Assembly: GCF_036375055.1 (NCBI RefSeq)
Contig: NZ_DASUSQ010000083.1
Coordinates: 62,001 to 126,000, forward strand
From: Umezawaea sp036375055
Lineage (GTDB): Bacteria; Actinomycetota; Actinomycetes; Mycobacteriales; Pseudonocardiaceae
Length of the DNA: 64,000 nt
Direction: 5' to 3'
Under the pieces are notes generated by a model, which saw only the letters and a program-made list of their open reading frames with translations, did not search any database and had not been told where the DNA came from. Positions within the stretch are counted from its first letter, which is position 1. Every line of letters starts with the position of its first letter. Shown here one piece after another: positions 49,319 through 56,843 of this stretch. The translations under genes and the position numbers were made by a program.

Positions 49319-49858
49319 CTACCGGCGTCGCCAGGTCGTGACTGCTCCCTGCGCCGCCAGCCAGCGGATCGCGTCGAACCCGTGGGAGGAGATGCCCGCG
49401 ACGGCGCGGTAGGCCGTCTCCAGCGCCCACTGCGCGCGCGGGGCCTGGACCAGGCCCGCCGCCAAAGCGGCGAGCAGCTCGTCGGTGTCCAGGACGGTCA
49501 CGCCGCGGCCGGTCCGCACGATCAGGTCGAGGTAGAGGTCGACCGTCTTCCACACCGTGCCGCTGGAGGTGATCTCCACGACGTCCACGTACAGGTCGTA
49601 GTCGCGTTCGTGACCGGGGTGCCACGACTGGCGGGTGACGCGGAGCCCGAACGAGGGCAGCAGCCACGACTCGAAGTGCGACAGCTCCGGGTGGCCGAGC
49701 ACCGGCCGGAACATGTACAGCCCGTGCGGCGCGGTGCGGTACTCCTCCACCCCCCGCAGGTGGCCCTTGGGATCGGTGTTGCTCTTCGCGTCCAGGTCGA
49801 AGTACTCGATCTTGGGCGGGTGGATGTGCGCCACGGGGGCGGCCTCCTGCGTGTGCAT
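49319..49858 (-). CDS. DUF402-family protein
   Basis: The 179-residue protein matches DUF402: IEYFDLDAKSNTDPKG, a WLLPSFGLRVTRQSWHPGHE strand set, then YDLYVDVVEITSSGTVWKTV plus DLYLDLIV with acidic residues for metal binding, and a helical end ALETAYRAVAGISSHGF. DUF402 proteins studied elsewhere hydrolyse nucleoside di- or triphosphates with a divalent metal. It starts at ATG 49858. The spacer between it and its paralogue (49229-49318) contains no gene. Confidence 0.82.
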   Translation of the reverse strand: MHTQEAAPVAHIHPPKIEYFDLDAKSNTDPKGHLRGVEEYRTAPHGLYMFRPVLGHPELSHFESWLLPSFGLRVTRQSWHPGHERDYDLYVDVVEITSSGTVWKTVDLYLDLIVRTGRGVTVLDTDELLAALAAGLVQAPRAQWALETAYRAVAGISSHGFDAIRWLAAQGAVTTWRRR

Positions 49859-49920
49859 CCCGTTATCTTGCCGAGTCCAACGGTCTACCCATATTGCTAC
49901 ATTCGGTTGAATCCGCTGTC

Positions 49921-49926
49921 TAAGAT
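49921..49926 (+). promoter_or_regulatory. Candidate leaderless -10 box (TAAGAT)
   Basis: TAAGAT ends six bases before ATG 49933 with no ribosome site between, suggesting a leaderless transcript for the DUF5685-type gene. Confidence 0.45.
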
Positions 49927-49932
49927 CCGCGC

Positions 49933-51231
49933 ATGTTCGGGATCATCCGCCCCTGCCGCAACCGCCTCGGCCCTGAGCTGAGCGAGGCCTGGCTCGCCCA
50001 CCTGTGCGGGCTCTGCCTCGCCCTCCGGGACGACCACGGGCAGCTCGCGAGGGTCGTCACCAACTACGACGGCCTGGCGATCTCGGCCATGGTCGAGGCC
50101 CAGTCCCCGGCGGGGACCGGCCGCAGGGCCGCCGGTCCGTGCCCGCTGCGGGGCATGAGGTCGGCCGACGTGTCGCACGGCCGGGGCGCCCGGCTGGCCG
50201 CGACGGTCTCGCTCGTCCTCGCCTCGACGAAGGTGCGCGACCACATCGAGGACGGCGACGGCGTGTTCGCCCGCCGCGCCGCCAGGGGGGTGGGCCGCAG
50301 GGTCGCGTCCCGGTGGGCCGACCAGGCCGCCGAGACCGGTGCCGACCTCGGGTTCGACACGTCCGTGCTGGTCGAGGCCGTGCGCAGGCAGGAGGAGGTC
50401 GAGGCGGCCGCGGGTGCGGGCAGCTCGGTCCTGCTCGTCACCGAGCCGACCGAGACCGCCACCGGCGAGGCGTGCGCGCAGACCGCCGTGCTCGCGGGCC
50501 GTCCCGGCAACGTGGCCCCGCTGCGCGAGGTCGGCAGGCTCTTCGGACGGCTCGCCCACCTCCTCGACGCCGTGGAGGACCTGGAGGCCGACCGCGCGTC
50601 CGGCGCGTGGAACCCGCTGACGGCCACCGGCACGGACCTCGCCGAGGCCCGACGGCTGTGCGACGACGCGGCGCTCGGCATCAAGCTCGCGCTGCGCGAG
50701 GCGACGTTCACCGACGACCGGCTGGTGCACGCGCTGTTCGTGCACGAGCTGAGGACCGCGATCGGGCGCACGTTCGGCGACCCGCACGCCCACCAGCCGC
50801 CTCCGCCGCCCGGCTGGCAGCCCGCGCCCGGCATGTACCCGCCGCCCCACCAGCCCCCGCCGGGCCAGGAGAACACCTACGGCCAGTACGCCCCGCCACC
50901 CGTGCCGCCGCCCGGCGCGCCCGGTGGCGGCACGCCGCCCGGTCCGCCCCCGCCGCCGGGGAAGAAGGGCCGCAAGCACCCGAAGGATCCCGGTCCCGGC
51001 CGGTTCCTGTGGGCGTGGCCGCCGCGCGTCGACCCGCCGCGCGGCCGCGGCGTCGCGGCGGGCTGCGTCGCGGTGCTCTACCAGTGCGGGACCTGCCAGT
51101 ACTGCTGCCGCGACCCGTACCCCGGCCCGTGGAAGGGCACGTGGCACGACGCCTGGTGCAACTGCGACTGCAACTGCGGCGACGCGTGCTGCTGCGACGG
51201 CGACTGCTGCGGGTGCGACTGCAACTGCTAA
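49933..51231 (+). CDS. DUF5685-type protein with Cys-rich C-terminal tail
   Basis: The 432-residue protein opens MFGIIRPCRNRLGPELSEAW and LCGLCLALRDDHGQLARVVT, a conserved actinobacterial family (DUF5685) without established function. The helical N-terminal 280 residues contain CPLRGMR and a LLDAVEDLEADRASGAWNPL block. A Pro/Gly linker follows (about 285-345), then a basic stretch and a tail with about 21 Cys in the final 70 residues, many as CNC, CCC and CDC. The tail should bind zinc, copper or an Fe-S cluster, or form many disulfides. No signal peptide is seen. It may be a metallothionein-like or redox-sensing appendage. Confidence 0.8.
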   Translation: MFGIIRPCRNRLGPELSEAWLAHLCGLCLALRDDHGQLARVVTNYDGLAISAMVEAQSPAGTGRRAAGPCPLRGMRSADVSHGRGARLAATVSLVLASTKVRDHIEDGDGVFARRAARGVGRRVASRWADQAAETGADLGFDTSVLVEAVRRQEEVEAAAGAGSSVLLVTEPTETATGEACAQTAVLAGRPGNVAPLREVGRLFGRLAHLLDAVEDLEADRASGAWNPLTATGTDLAEARRLCDDAALGIKLALREATFTDDRLVHALFVHELRTAIGRTFGDPHAHQPPPPPGWQPAPGMYPPPHQPPPGQENTYGQYAPPPVPPPGAPGGGTPPGPPPPPGKKGRKHPKDPGPGRFLWAWPPRVDPPRGRGVAAGCVAVLYQCGTCQYCCRDPYPGPWKGTWHDAWCNCDCNCGDACCCDGDCCGCDCNC

Positions 51232-51276
51232 AGGGGGCTTGACCAGCGCCGATCAGAAATTGTCGGACCCCAGGCG

Positions 51277-51282
51277 TACCTT
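51277..51282 (+). promoter_or_regulatory. Candidate leaderless uvrB promoter (-10 TACCTT)
   Basis: TACCTT ends six bases before GTG 51289, and no ribosome site is present, so uvrB is probably read from a leaderless transcript. Confidence 0.45.
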
Positions 51283-51288
51283 CGTGCT

Positions 51289-53457
51289 GTGGCATTCCCT
51301 ACCGAGATCCCCGCTGAGGACGCGACCCCCAAGGCGCACTCGCAGTTCCGGCCCGTCGGCGACATCCCCCGCACCGACGGGCAGTTCCGCATGGTCGCCG
51401 ACTACGAGCCCGCGGGTGACCAGCCCGCGGCGATCGCCGACCTGGAACGCCGCATCCGCCGCGGCGAGAAGGACGTCGTGCTGCTCGGTGCCACCGGCAC
51501 CGGCAAGTCCGCCACGACGGCGTGGCTGATCGAGAAGGTGCAGCGGCCGACGCTGGTCATGGCGCCCAACAAGACGCTCGCCGCGCAGCTGGCGAACGAG
51601 CTGAAGAGCTTCTTCCCGGACAACGCGGTCGAGTACTTCGTCAGCTACTACGACTACTACCAGCCCGAGGCGTACATCCCGCAGACGGACACGTACATCG
51701 AGAAGGACTCCTCGGTGAACGACGACGTCGAGCGGCTCCGCCACGCGGCCACGATGAGCCTGCTGACCAGGCGCGACGTGATCGTGGTCGCCTCGGTGTC
51801 GTGCATCTACGGCCTCGGCACCCCGCAGTCGTACCTGGACAGGTCGATCTCGCTGGCCGTCGGCGGGGAGGTCGACCGCGACCTGTTCCTGCGCGCACTG
51901 GTCGACGTCCAGTACACCCGCAACGACATCGCGTTCGCCCGCGGCACCTTCCGGGTGCGCGGCGACACGGTGGAGATCATCCCGGCGTACGAGGAGCTGG
52001 CCATCCGGGTCGAGTTCTTCGGCGACGAGATCGACAAGCTGTACTACCTGCACCCGTTGACCGGCGACGTGGTCCGCGAGGTCGACGACCTGCGGATCTT
52101 CCCCGCCACCCACTACGTGGCGGGCGCGGAGCGCATGGAGCGGGCGATCGGCGACATCGAGCGCGAGCTGGCGGAGTCGCTGGAGAAGATGGAGCGCCAG
52201 GGCAAGCTCCTCGAAGCCCAGCGGCTGCGGATGCGCACCAGCTACGACCTGGAGATGATGCGCCAGGTCGGGTTCTGCAACGGCATCGAGAACTACTCGC
52301 GCCACATCGACGACCGTCCGGCGGGCTCGGCCCCGGCGACGTTGATCGACTACTTCCCGGACGACTTCCTGCTGGTGGTCGACGAGTCGCACGTGACGGT
52401 GCCGCAGATCGGCGGCATGTACGAGGGCGACGCGTCCCGCAAGCGCAACCTGGTCGAGCACGGCTTCCGCCTGCCCAGCGCGCTGGACAACCGCCCGCTG
52501 ACGTGGGAGGAGTTCGCCGACCGCATCGGCCAGACGGTGTACCTGTCGGCCACGCCCGGCCCGTACGAGATCGGCCAGGCCGGCGGCGAGTTCGTCGAGC
52601 AGGTCATCCGCCCGACCGGCCTGATCGACCCCGAGGTCATCGTCAAGCCCACCGAGGGCCAGATCGACGACCTCGTCCACGAGATCCGCAGCCGCGCCGA
52701 ACTCGACGAGCGGGTGCTGGTCACCACCCTGACCAAGAAGATGTCCGAGGACCTCACCGACTACCTGCTGGAACTCGGCATCCGGGTCCGCTACCTGCAC
52801 TCCGAGGTCGACACCCTCCGCCGCATCGAGCTGCTCCGGCAGCTCCGGCTGGGCGACTACGACGTCCTGATCGGCATCAACCTCCTCAGGGAGGGCCTCG
52901 ACCTCCCCGAGGTGTCCCTGGTGGCGATCCTCGACGCCGACAAGGAGGGCTTCCTCCGCTCCGGCACCAGCCTCATCCAGACGATCGGCCGTGCGGCCCG
53001 AAACGTCTCCGGCCAGGTCCACATGTACGCCGACCGCGTCACCGACTCGATGCGCCACGCCATCGACGAGACCAACCGCAGGCGCGCCAAGCAGATCGCC
53101 TACAACACCGAACGCGGCCTCGACCCGCAGCCGCTGCGCAAGAAGATCACCGACATCCTCGAACAGGTCTACGCCGAGGCCGAGGACGCCATCGAGGTCG
53201 GCGGTTCGGGCCGCAACGCCTCCCGCGGCAAGCGCTCCACCGGCGAGGCGGGCGGAGGGCGCAGCTCCGGCGTCCTCGCCGACAAGGACCGCTCGGGCAT
53301 GGCCCGCTCCGAACTGGCCGACTTGGTCCAACAGCTGACCGACCAGATGATGGCCGCCGCCCGCGACCTCCAGTTCGAACTGGCGGGCCGCCTCCGCGAC
53401 GAGATCCAGGACCTCAAGAAGGAACTGAGAGGCATGGACGCCGCGGGCGTCAAGTAA
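51289..53457 (+). CDS. uvrB: Excinuclease ABC subunit UvrB
   Basis: The 722-residue protein is full length. Walker A GATGTGKSATTAW lies near 65-77, the beta-hairpin YYDYYQPEAYIPQTD near 120-135 that clamps damaged DNA, a helicase motif II LVVDESHVTVPQ near 365, and late helicase motifs (SLIQTIGRAARN). The C-terminal UVR coiled-coil domain that contacts UvrC is intact (QQLTDQMMAAARDLQFELAG). UvrB verifies lesions handed over by UvrA and recruits UvrC for incision. The N-terminus has about 30 extra residues compared with E. coli, common in actinobacteria. It is monocistronic and followed by the hairpin element at 53466. Confidence 0.97.
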   Translation: MAFPTEIPAEDATPKAHSQFRPVGDIPRTDGQFRMVADYEPAGDQPAAIADLERRIRRGEKDVVLLGATGTGKSATTAWLIEKVQRPTLVMAPNKTLAAQLANELKSFFPDNAVEYFVSYYDYYQPEAYIPQTDTYIEKDSSVNDDVERLRHAATMSLLTRRDVIVVASVSCIYGLGTPQSYLDRSISLAVGGEVDRDLFLRALVDVQYTRNDIAFARGTFRVRGDTVEIIPAYEELAIRVEFFGDEIDKLYYLHPLTGDVVREVDDLRIFPATHYVAGAERMERAIGDIERELAESLEKMERQGKLLEAQRLRMRTSYDLEMMRQVGFCNGIENYSRHIDDRPAGSAPATLIDYFPDDFLLVVDESHVTVPQIGGMYEGDASRKRNLVEHGFRLPSALDNRPLTWEEFADRIGQTVYLSATPGPYEIGQAGGEFVEQVIRPTGLIDPEVIVKPTEGQIDDLVHEIRSRAELDERVLVTTLTKKMSEDLTDYLLELGIRVRYLHSEVDTLRRIELLRQLRLGDYDVLIGINLLREGLDLPEVSLVAILDADKEGFLRSGTSLIQTIGRAARNVSGQVHMYADRVTDSMRHAIDETNRRRAKQIAYNTERGLDPQPLRKKITDILEQVYAEAEDAIEVGGSGRNASRGKRSTGEAGGGRSSGVLADKDRSGMARSELADLVQQLTDQMMAAARDLQFELAGRLRDEIQDLKKELRGMDAAGVK

Positions 53458-53465
53458 CCAGAGCT

Positions 53466-53531
53466 CCCGGCCACAGGCCGGGCCAACGGCGCAGCGCCCC
53501 GCGACTCGCTTCCTCGGCTCGTGGGGCGCTG
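53466..53531. repeat. Double-hairpin element, copy A
   Basis: Two hairpins lie eight bases after uvrB. The first pairs CCCGGCC with GGCCGGG around ACA. The second pairs CAGCGCCCC (53492-53500) with GGGGCGCTG (53523-53531) and continues inward for four more pairs. It probably terminates uvrB. A near copy lies at 54383. Confidence 0.8.
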
Positions 53532-53574
53532 TCAGCCTGCACCAAACCAACCACCGCCCACTGAACTCACGCCC

Positions 53575-54325
53575 GGCCCGGCCCGAACCGGACCCGCTGC
53601 CGTCCGGACCTGCTGGACCCGCTGCCGTCCGGACCTGCTGGACCCGCAGCTGCACGGCCCGGCAGGACCCACGACTGGACCCGCAGGCCGAGCCTGCGGC
53701 CAGGCCGAGCCTGCGGCCAGGCCGAGCCTGCGGCCGGACTTGCCCCTCCAGACCTGCGGTTCGATGGTCCGGCCGAACCTGCGGCCGGACTTGACCCGCC
53801 AGACCCGCAGTCAGGTTGGACCTGCGGCCGCACCGGACTCGCCAGACCTGCGGTTGGACGGTCCGGCCGGATCTGCGGGCGGACCGGACCCGCTGGGCCT
53901 GAGCCGAGGGCGGACCTGCGGTCACACCGGCCCGCTGGACCCGCGGCCAGGCCGAACCTGCGGCCGGACTGGACTTGCGGTCAGGCTGTCCCTGAGGCCG
54001 GCCTGGACTTGCGGTCAGGCTGTCCCTGCGGCCGTTCGGCCGGACCGGACCTTCGGCCGGACCGGACCCGCTGGACCTACGGCCAGGCCGGACCCGCTGG
54101 ACACGCGGCCATACGGTCCGGTGGACCTGCGGCCGGACCGGACCCGCCGGGCCTGAGCCCAGGCCGGACCCGCCGGGCCTGAGCCCAGGCCGGACCTGCG
54201 GTCACGCCGGACCTGCGGTCACGCCGGGTCGGACCCGCAGTCAGGCTGGACGTGCGGTCGGGCTGGGTTCTGCTTCGCCGGACCTGCCGGACCTGCCTGT
54301 GCGCTGGACCCGTCGGACCGCCTCT
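53575..54325. repeat. Degenerate GC-rich tandem-repeat island
   Basis: About 750 bp is made of nested, imperfect tandem repeats around a GGACCTGCGGCC-type core. Exact runs include a 25-mer in two copies (53590-53639) and a 17-mer AGGCCGAGCCTGCGGCC in three copies (53685-53735). Longer paired units of about 26 and 34 bases occur further on. Open frames through it are low-complexity on both strands and are not genes. Copy A and copy B of the double hairpin bracket it. Confidence 0.8.
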
Positions 54326-54382
54326 AACGTGCCGGACCCCCGCTCTGCCAAGCAGCCCGACCACACAGGGCACCCCCAACTT

Positions 54383-54447
54383 CCCGGCTTACGCCGGGAT
54401 GAAGGCGCAGCGCCCCACGATTCGCTTCCTCGGCTCGTGGGGTGCTG
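54383..54447. repeat. Double-hairpin element, copy B
   Basis: CCCGGC/GCCGGG around TTAC is followed by a second hairpin nearly identical to copy A over 44 bases (54404-54447), with three differences. One difference turns a G-T pair into an A-T pair and another gives G-T, so the stem is preserved. Confidence 0.8.
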
Positions 54448-54501
54448 CCCGCCTCCAACGGGCTGAACCTGCCCGACCGCCACCGGACCCACCAGGCTCG
54501 C

Positions 54502-54528
54502 GGACCTGCCGGACCTGCCGGACCTGCC
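54502..54528. repeat. Three tandem copies of GGACCTGCC
   Basis: The 9-mer occurs three times without gaps and continues as degenerate copies for about 20 bases more, close to the end of the CdiI-type gene. It is related to the repeat core of the neighbouring island. Confidence 0.7.
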
Positions 54529-54575
54529 GGACCCGTCGGACCTACCGGTCTGAGCGGACCTACTGACTCAGGCAC

Positions 54576-54974
54576 TCAACACATCCCGGAAGTCGCCCTC
54601 CGAAACGCCTCAACACCATCCTTCACAGCTCCACCACCGTCGAGCCCGGCCAGGATCCGCTCCACGGCCTCGCGCTGCCCCGGATTGGCCGACCAGTACG
54701 CCCCAGGCAGACGCAGCACCGCCACCAGCACATCACCGGGGTAGTAGTCGCCCTCCAGCAGCGGATTCCCCTCCAGCAGCGCAAGCGCCCGAGGCACCAG
54801 CACGGCCAAACCCTCCTGCTGCCCCAGCAACACGCGCAGGTCCCCTGGCTGGAGCGTGTCGAGAGGCTTGCGCCTCAACCGGTACACCGTCTCCACCAAC
54901 CCCGTGGCATCGGCCGGAACCGCGCCCCACGACACGCCCTCGATCTCCTCCAGCGACAAACCGTTCTTGCCCAT
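54576..54974 (-). CDS. CdiI-family contact-dependent-inhibition immunity-like protein
   Basis: The 132-residue protein starts at ATG 54974 behind GGGGGTG. It matches the CdiI-type family by SLEEIEGVSWGAVPADATGL, YRLRRKPLDTLQPGDLRVLL, GQQEGLAVLVPRALALLEGN and EGDYYPGDVLVAVLRLPGAYW. Members protect cells against the C-terminal toxins of contact-dependent or other polymorphic toxins. No toxin gene is visible in the window, so it is an orphan immunity gene, perhaps acquired to survive neighbours' toxins. The family is widespread in actinobacteria, often without a partner. Confidence 0.72.
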   Translation of the reverse strand: MGKNGLSLEEIEGVSWGAVPADATGLVETVYRLRRKPLDTLQPGDLRVLLGQQEGLAVLVPRALALLEGNPLLEGDYYPGDVLVAVLRLPGAYWSANPGQREAVERILAGLDGGGAVKDGVEAFRRATSGMC

Positions 54975-55199
54975 GACACCCCCGCAGCAGGTCCGACAAC
55001 GGAAAACCGAAGCCACCGTAGGTCACCGTGAGTGCCCACATCGGACTCAGGGGTGCGTGACCACGTGCTCCGAGACCTGGCACGACGTGCGAGAACCCGT
55101 CATCCAGCCCGATCGCGGACGAAGCGGCCACAACTGCTGAGCGCACACGGACTACGGTGGGTTCCGTCATGGCCGCGGTCGACTCCGGAGGTACCTCGA

Positions 55200-56036
55200 G
55201 TGGCGTATTCAGCCGAGATCAGCAGGGTCAACCCGACCTGCTTCGTGTTCCTCGTGGACCAGTCCGCGTCCATGAACGACCCCATCGGCGGTGACAGCCC
55301 CCAGCGCAAGGCGGACGTGGTCGCGGACGCGATCAACCGGCTGCTGACCGAGCTGTCCGTCAAGTGCGCCAAGGAAGAGGGCGTGCGCGACTACTTCCAC
55401 GTCGCCGTCATCGGCTACGGCAGCACGGTCGGCTCGGCGTACGCGGGTGCGCTCGCGGGGCGGGACCTGGTGCCGTTGAGCGAGGTGGCCGACAACCCCG
55501 CGCGGGTCGAGGAGCGGGTCAAGAAGGTGCCGGACGGCGCGGGCGGGCTGGTCGAGACGACGACCCGGTTCCCCGTCTGGATGGACCCGGTGGCGAACGC
55601 GGGCACGCCGATGGGGCGGGCGCTCCAGTACGCGGAGTCGATCGTGTCGAAGTGGCTGGTGGACCACCCCGGCTGCTTCCCGCCGATCGTGCTGAACCTG
55701 ACCGACGGCGAGGCGACCGACGGCGACCCGGACGGTCCCGCCTCCGGGATCAGGGCGCACGCCAGCGCGGACGGCGCAGCGCTGCTGTTCAACCTGCACG
55801 TGTCGGCCGGTGACGCGGAGCCGGTGACGTTCCCCGACACCGACACGAACCTGCCGGACGCGTACTCGAAGACGCTGTTCGGCATGTCCAGCGTGCTGCC
55901 GACGGACATGCGGTCCTACGCCGCCACGCAGGGCTTCTCGGTCAGCGACGCGACGCGCGGGTTCGTCTACAACGCCGACATCGCGTCGATCGTGCAGTTC
56001 CTCGACATCGGTACTCGCGCCACCGACCTGCGCTGA
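55200..56036 (+). CDS. von Willebrand factor A domain protein (triad 2, gene 1)
   Basis: The 278-residue protein starts at GTG 55200 with GGAGG upstream; the longer frame has no ribosome site. The MIDAS motif is DQSAS (D20, S22, S24 in FVFLVDQSASM), with a Thr in ANAGTPMGRAL and an Asp in NLTDGEATDGDPD. An insert in the middle (about 60-130) separates it from shorter TerY proteins. It heads a vWA, PP2C, kinase triad with spacings of five and four bases, so the three are one operon. It probably recruits substrates to the kinase/phosphatase pair. Confidence 0.88.
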   Translation: MAYSAEISRVNPTCFVFLVDQSASMNDPIGGDSPQRKADVVADAINRLLTELSVKCAKEEGVRDYFHVAVIGYGSTVGSAYAGALAGRDLVPLSEVADNPARVEERVKKVPDGAGGLVETTTRFPVWMDPVANAGTPMGRALQYAESIVSKWLVDHPGCFPPIVLNLTDGEATDGDPDGPASGIRAHASADGAALLFNLHVSAGDAEPVTFPDTDTNLPDAYSKTLFGMSSVLPTDMRSYAATQGFSVSDATRGFVYNADIASIVQFLDIGTRATDLR

Positions 56037-56041
56037 CGCCG

Positions 56042-56839
56042 ATGTGGGCCTACGTTTCGACGCTGTCCGTCCCCAAGGACGGGGCCACGGCGGAGGAGTG
56101 CGAGGACGCGGCCGTCGTGGTGCCCGTGATCGCGTCGGACGAGCCGACGGACGGGCCCGTGTCGGTCGCGGTGGCGGACGGCGCGTCGGAGAGCCTGCTG
56201 GCGCGCCCGTGGGCGCGGGTGCTGGTGGACTCGACGGTGGAGGCGGTGCGGGCGAAGCCCGAGGTGCTGCACAGCGAGGCCGGGTTCGCCCGCGTGGTGC
56301 TGGGCGCCGTCGACGACTGGGACGTCTGGCTCGCGGCCTACGTCGCCGAACGCGAGGAGACCGCCCGGCCCATCAAGTGGTACGAGCAGCCGGGCCTGGA
56401 GCGGGGCGCGTACGCGACGCTGCTCGCGTTCCACCTGACCGACGTCGGGCTGTGGCACGCCGCCGCGCTCGGTGACAGCTGCCTGTTCCAAGTGCGCGCG
56501 GACAGCATGCTGCGGGCGTTCCCGGTCGACACCGCCATCGCGCTCGGCACGTCGCCCGCGCTGCTGAACAGCCGCAACCGCGACGACGAGCTGATCGCGT
56601 CGCGGACGGGCCTCGCGGGCGGCGACTACCAGGAGGGCGACCAGTTCTTCCTCGGCACGGACGCGCTCGCGCACTGGTTCCTGACCGAGGTGGAGCAGGA
56701 GGACTGCCCGTGGGAGGTCCTGCGGGACCTGAGCGCGGCGGGCAGCGCCGAGGAGTTCGCCGAGTGGGTTGCCGCCGAGCGCGCGGGTGGCCGGATGAAG
56801 AACGACGACGTGACGCTCGTGCACGTCGACCTGGGGTAG
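56042..56839 (+). CDS. PP2C-like serine/threonine phosphatase (triad 2, gene 2)
   Basis: The 265-residue protein has a divergent PP2C fold: ECEDAAVVV (metal acid), VSVAVADGASESL (second metal Asp), LWHAAALGDSCLFQV and a late MKNDDVTLVHVDL end. Spacing of the motifs and Asp placement are PP2C-like though the first motif is unusual. It would reverse phosphorylation by the kinase encoded four bases downstream. It is only distantly similar to the PP2C of the first operon, so the two triads were not made by recent duplication. Confidence 0.82.
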   Translation: MWAYVSTLSVPKDGATAEECEDAAVVVPVIASDEPTDGPVSVAVADGASESLLARPWARVLVDSTVEAVRAKPEVLHSEAGFARVVLGAVDDWDVWLAAYVAEREETARPIKWYEQPGLERGAYATLLAFHLTDVGLWHAAALGDSCLFQVRADSMLRAFPVDTAIALGTSPALLNSRNRDDELIASRTGLAGGDYQEGDQFFLGTDALAHWFLTEVEQEDCPWEVLRDLSAAGSAEEFAEWVAAERAGGRMKNDDVTLVHVDLG

Positions 56840-56843
56840 GCCC

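Noticed and set aside
53521..54156. Apparent repeat protein with RPDL/RTCG-type repeats
   Set aside because: It arises from the tandem DNA repeat, has no ribosome site, and comparable frames exist on the other strand.
53575..54325. CRISPR array
   Set aside because: Repeats are degenerate and contiguous with no unique spacers of constant length, and there are no cas genes in the window.
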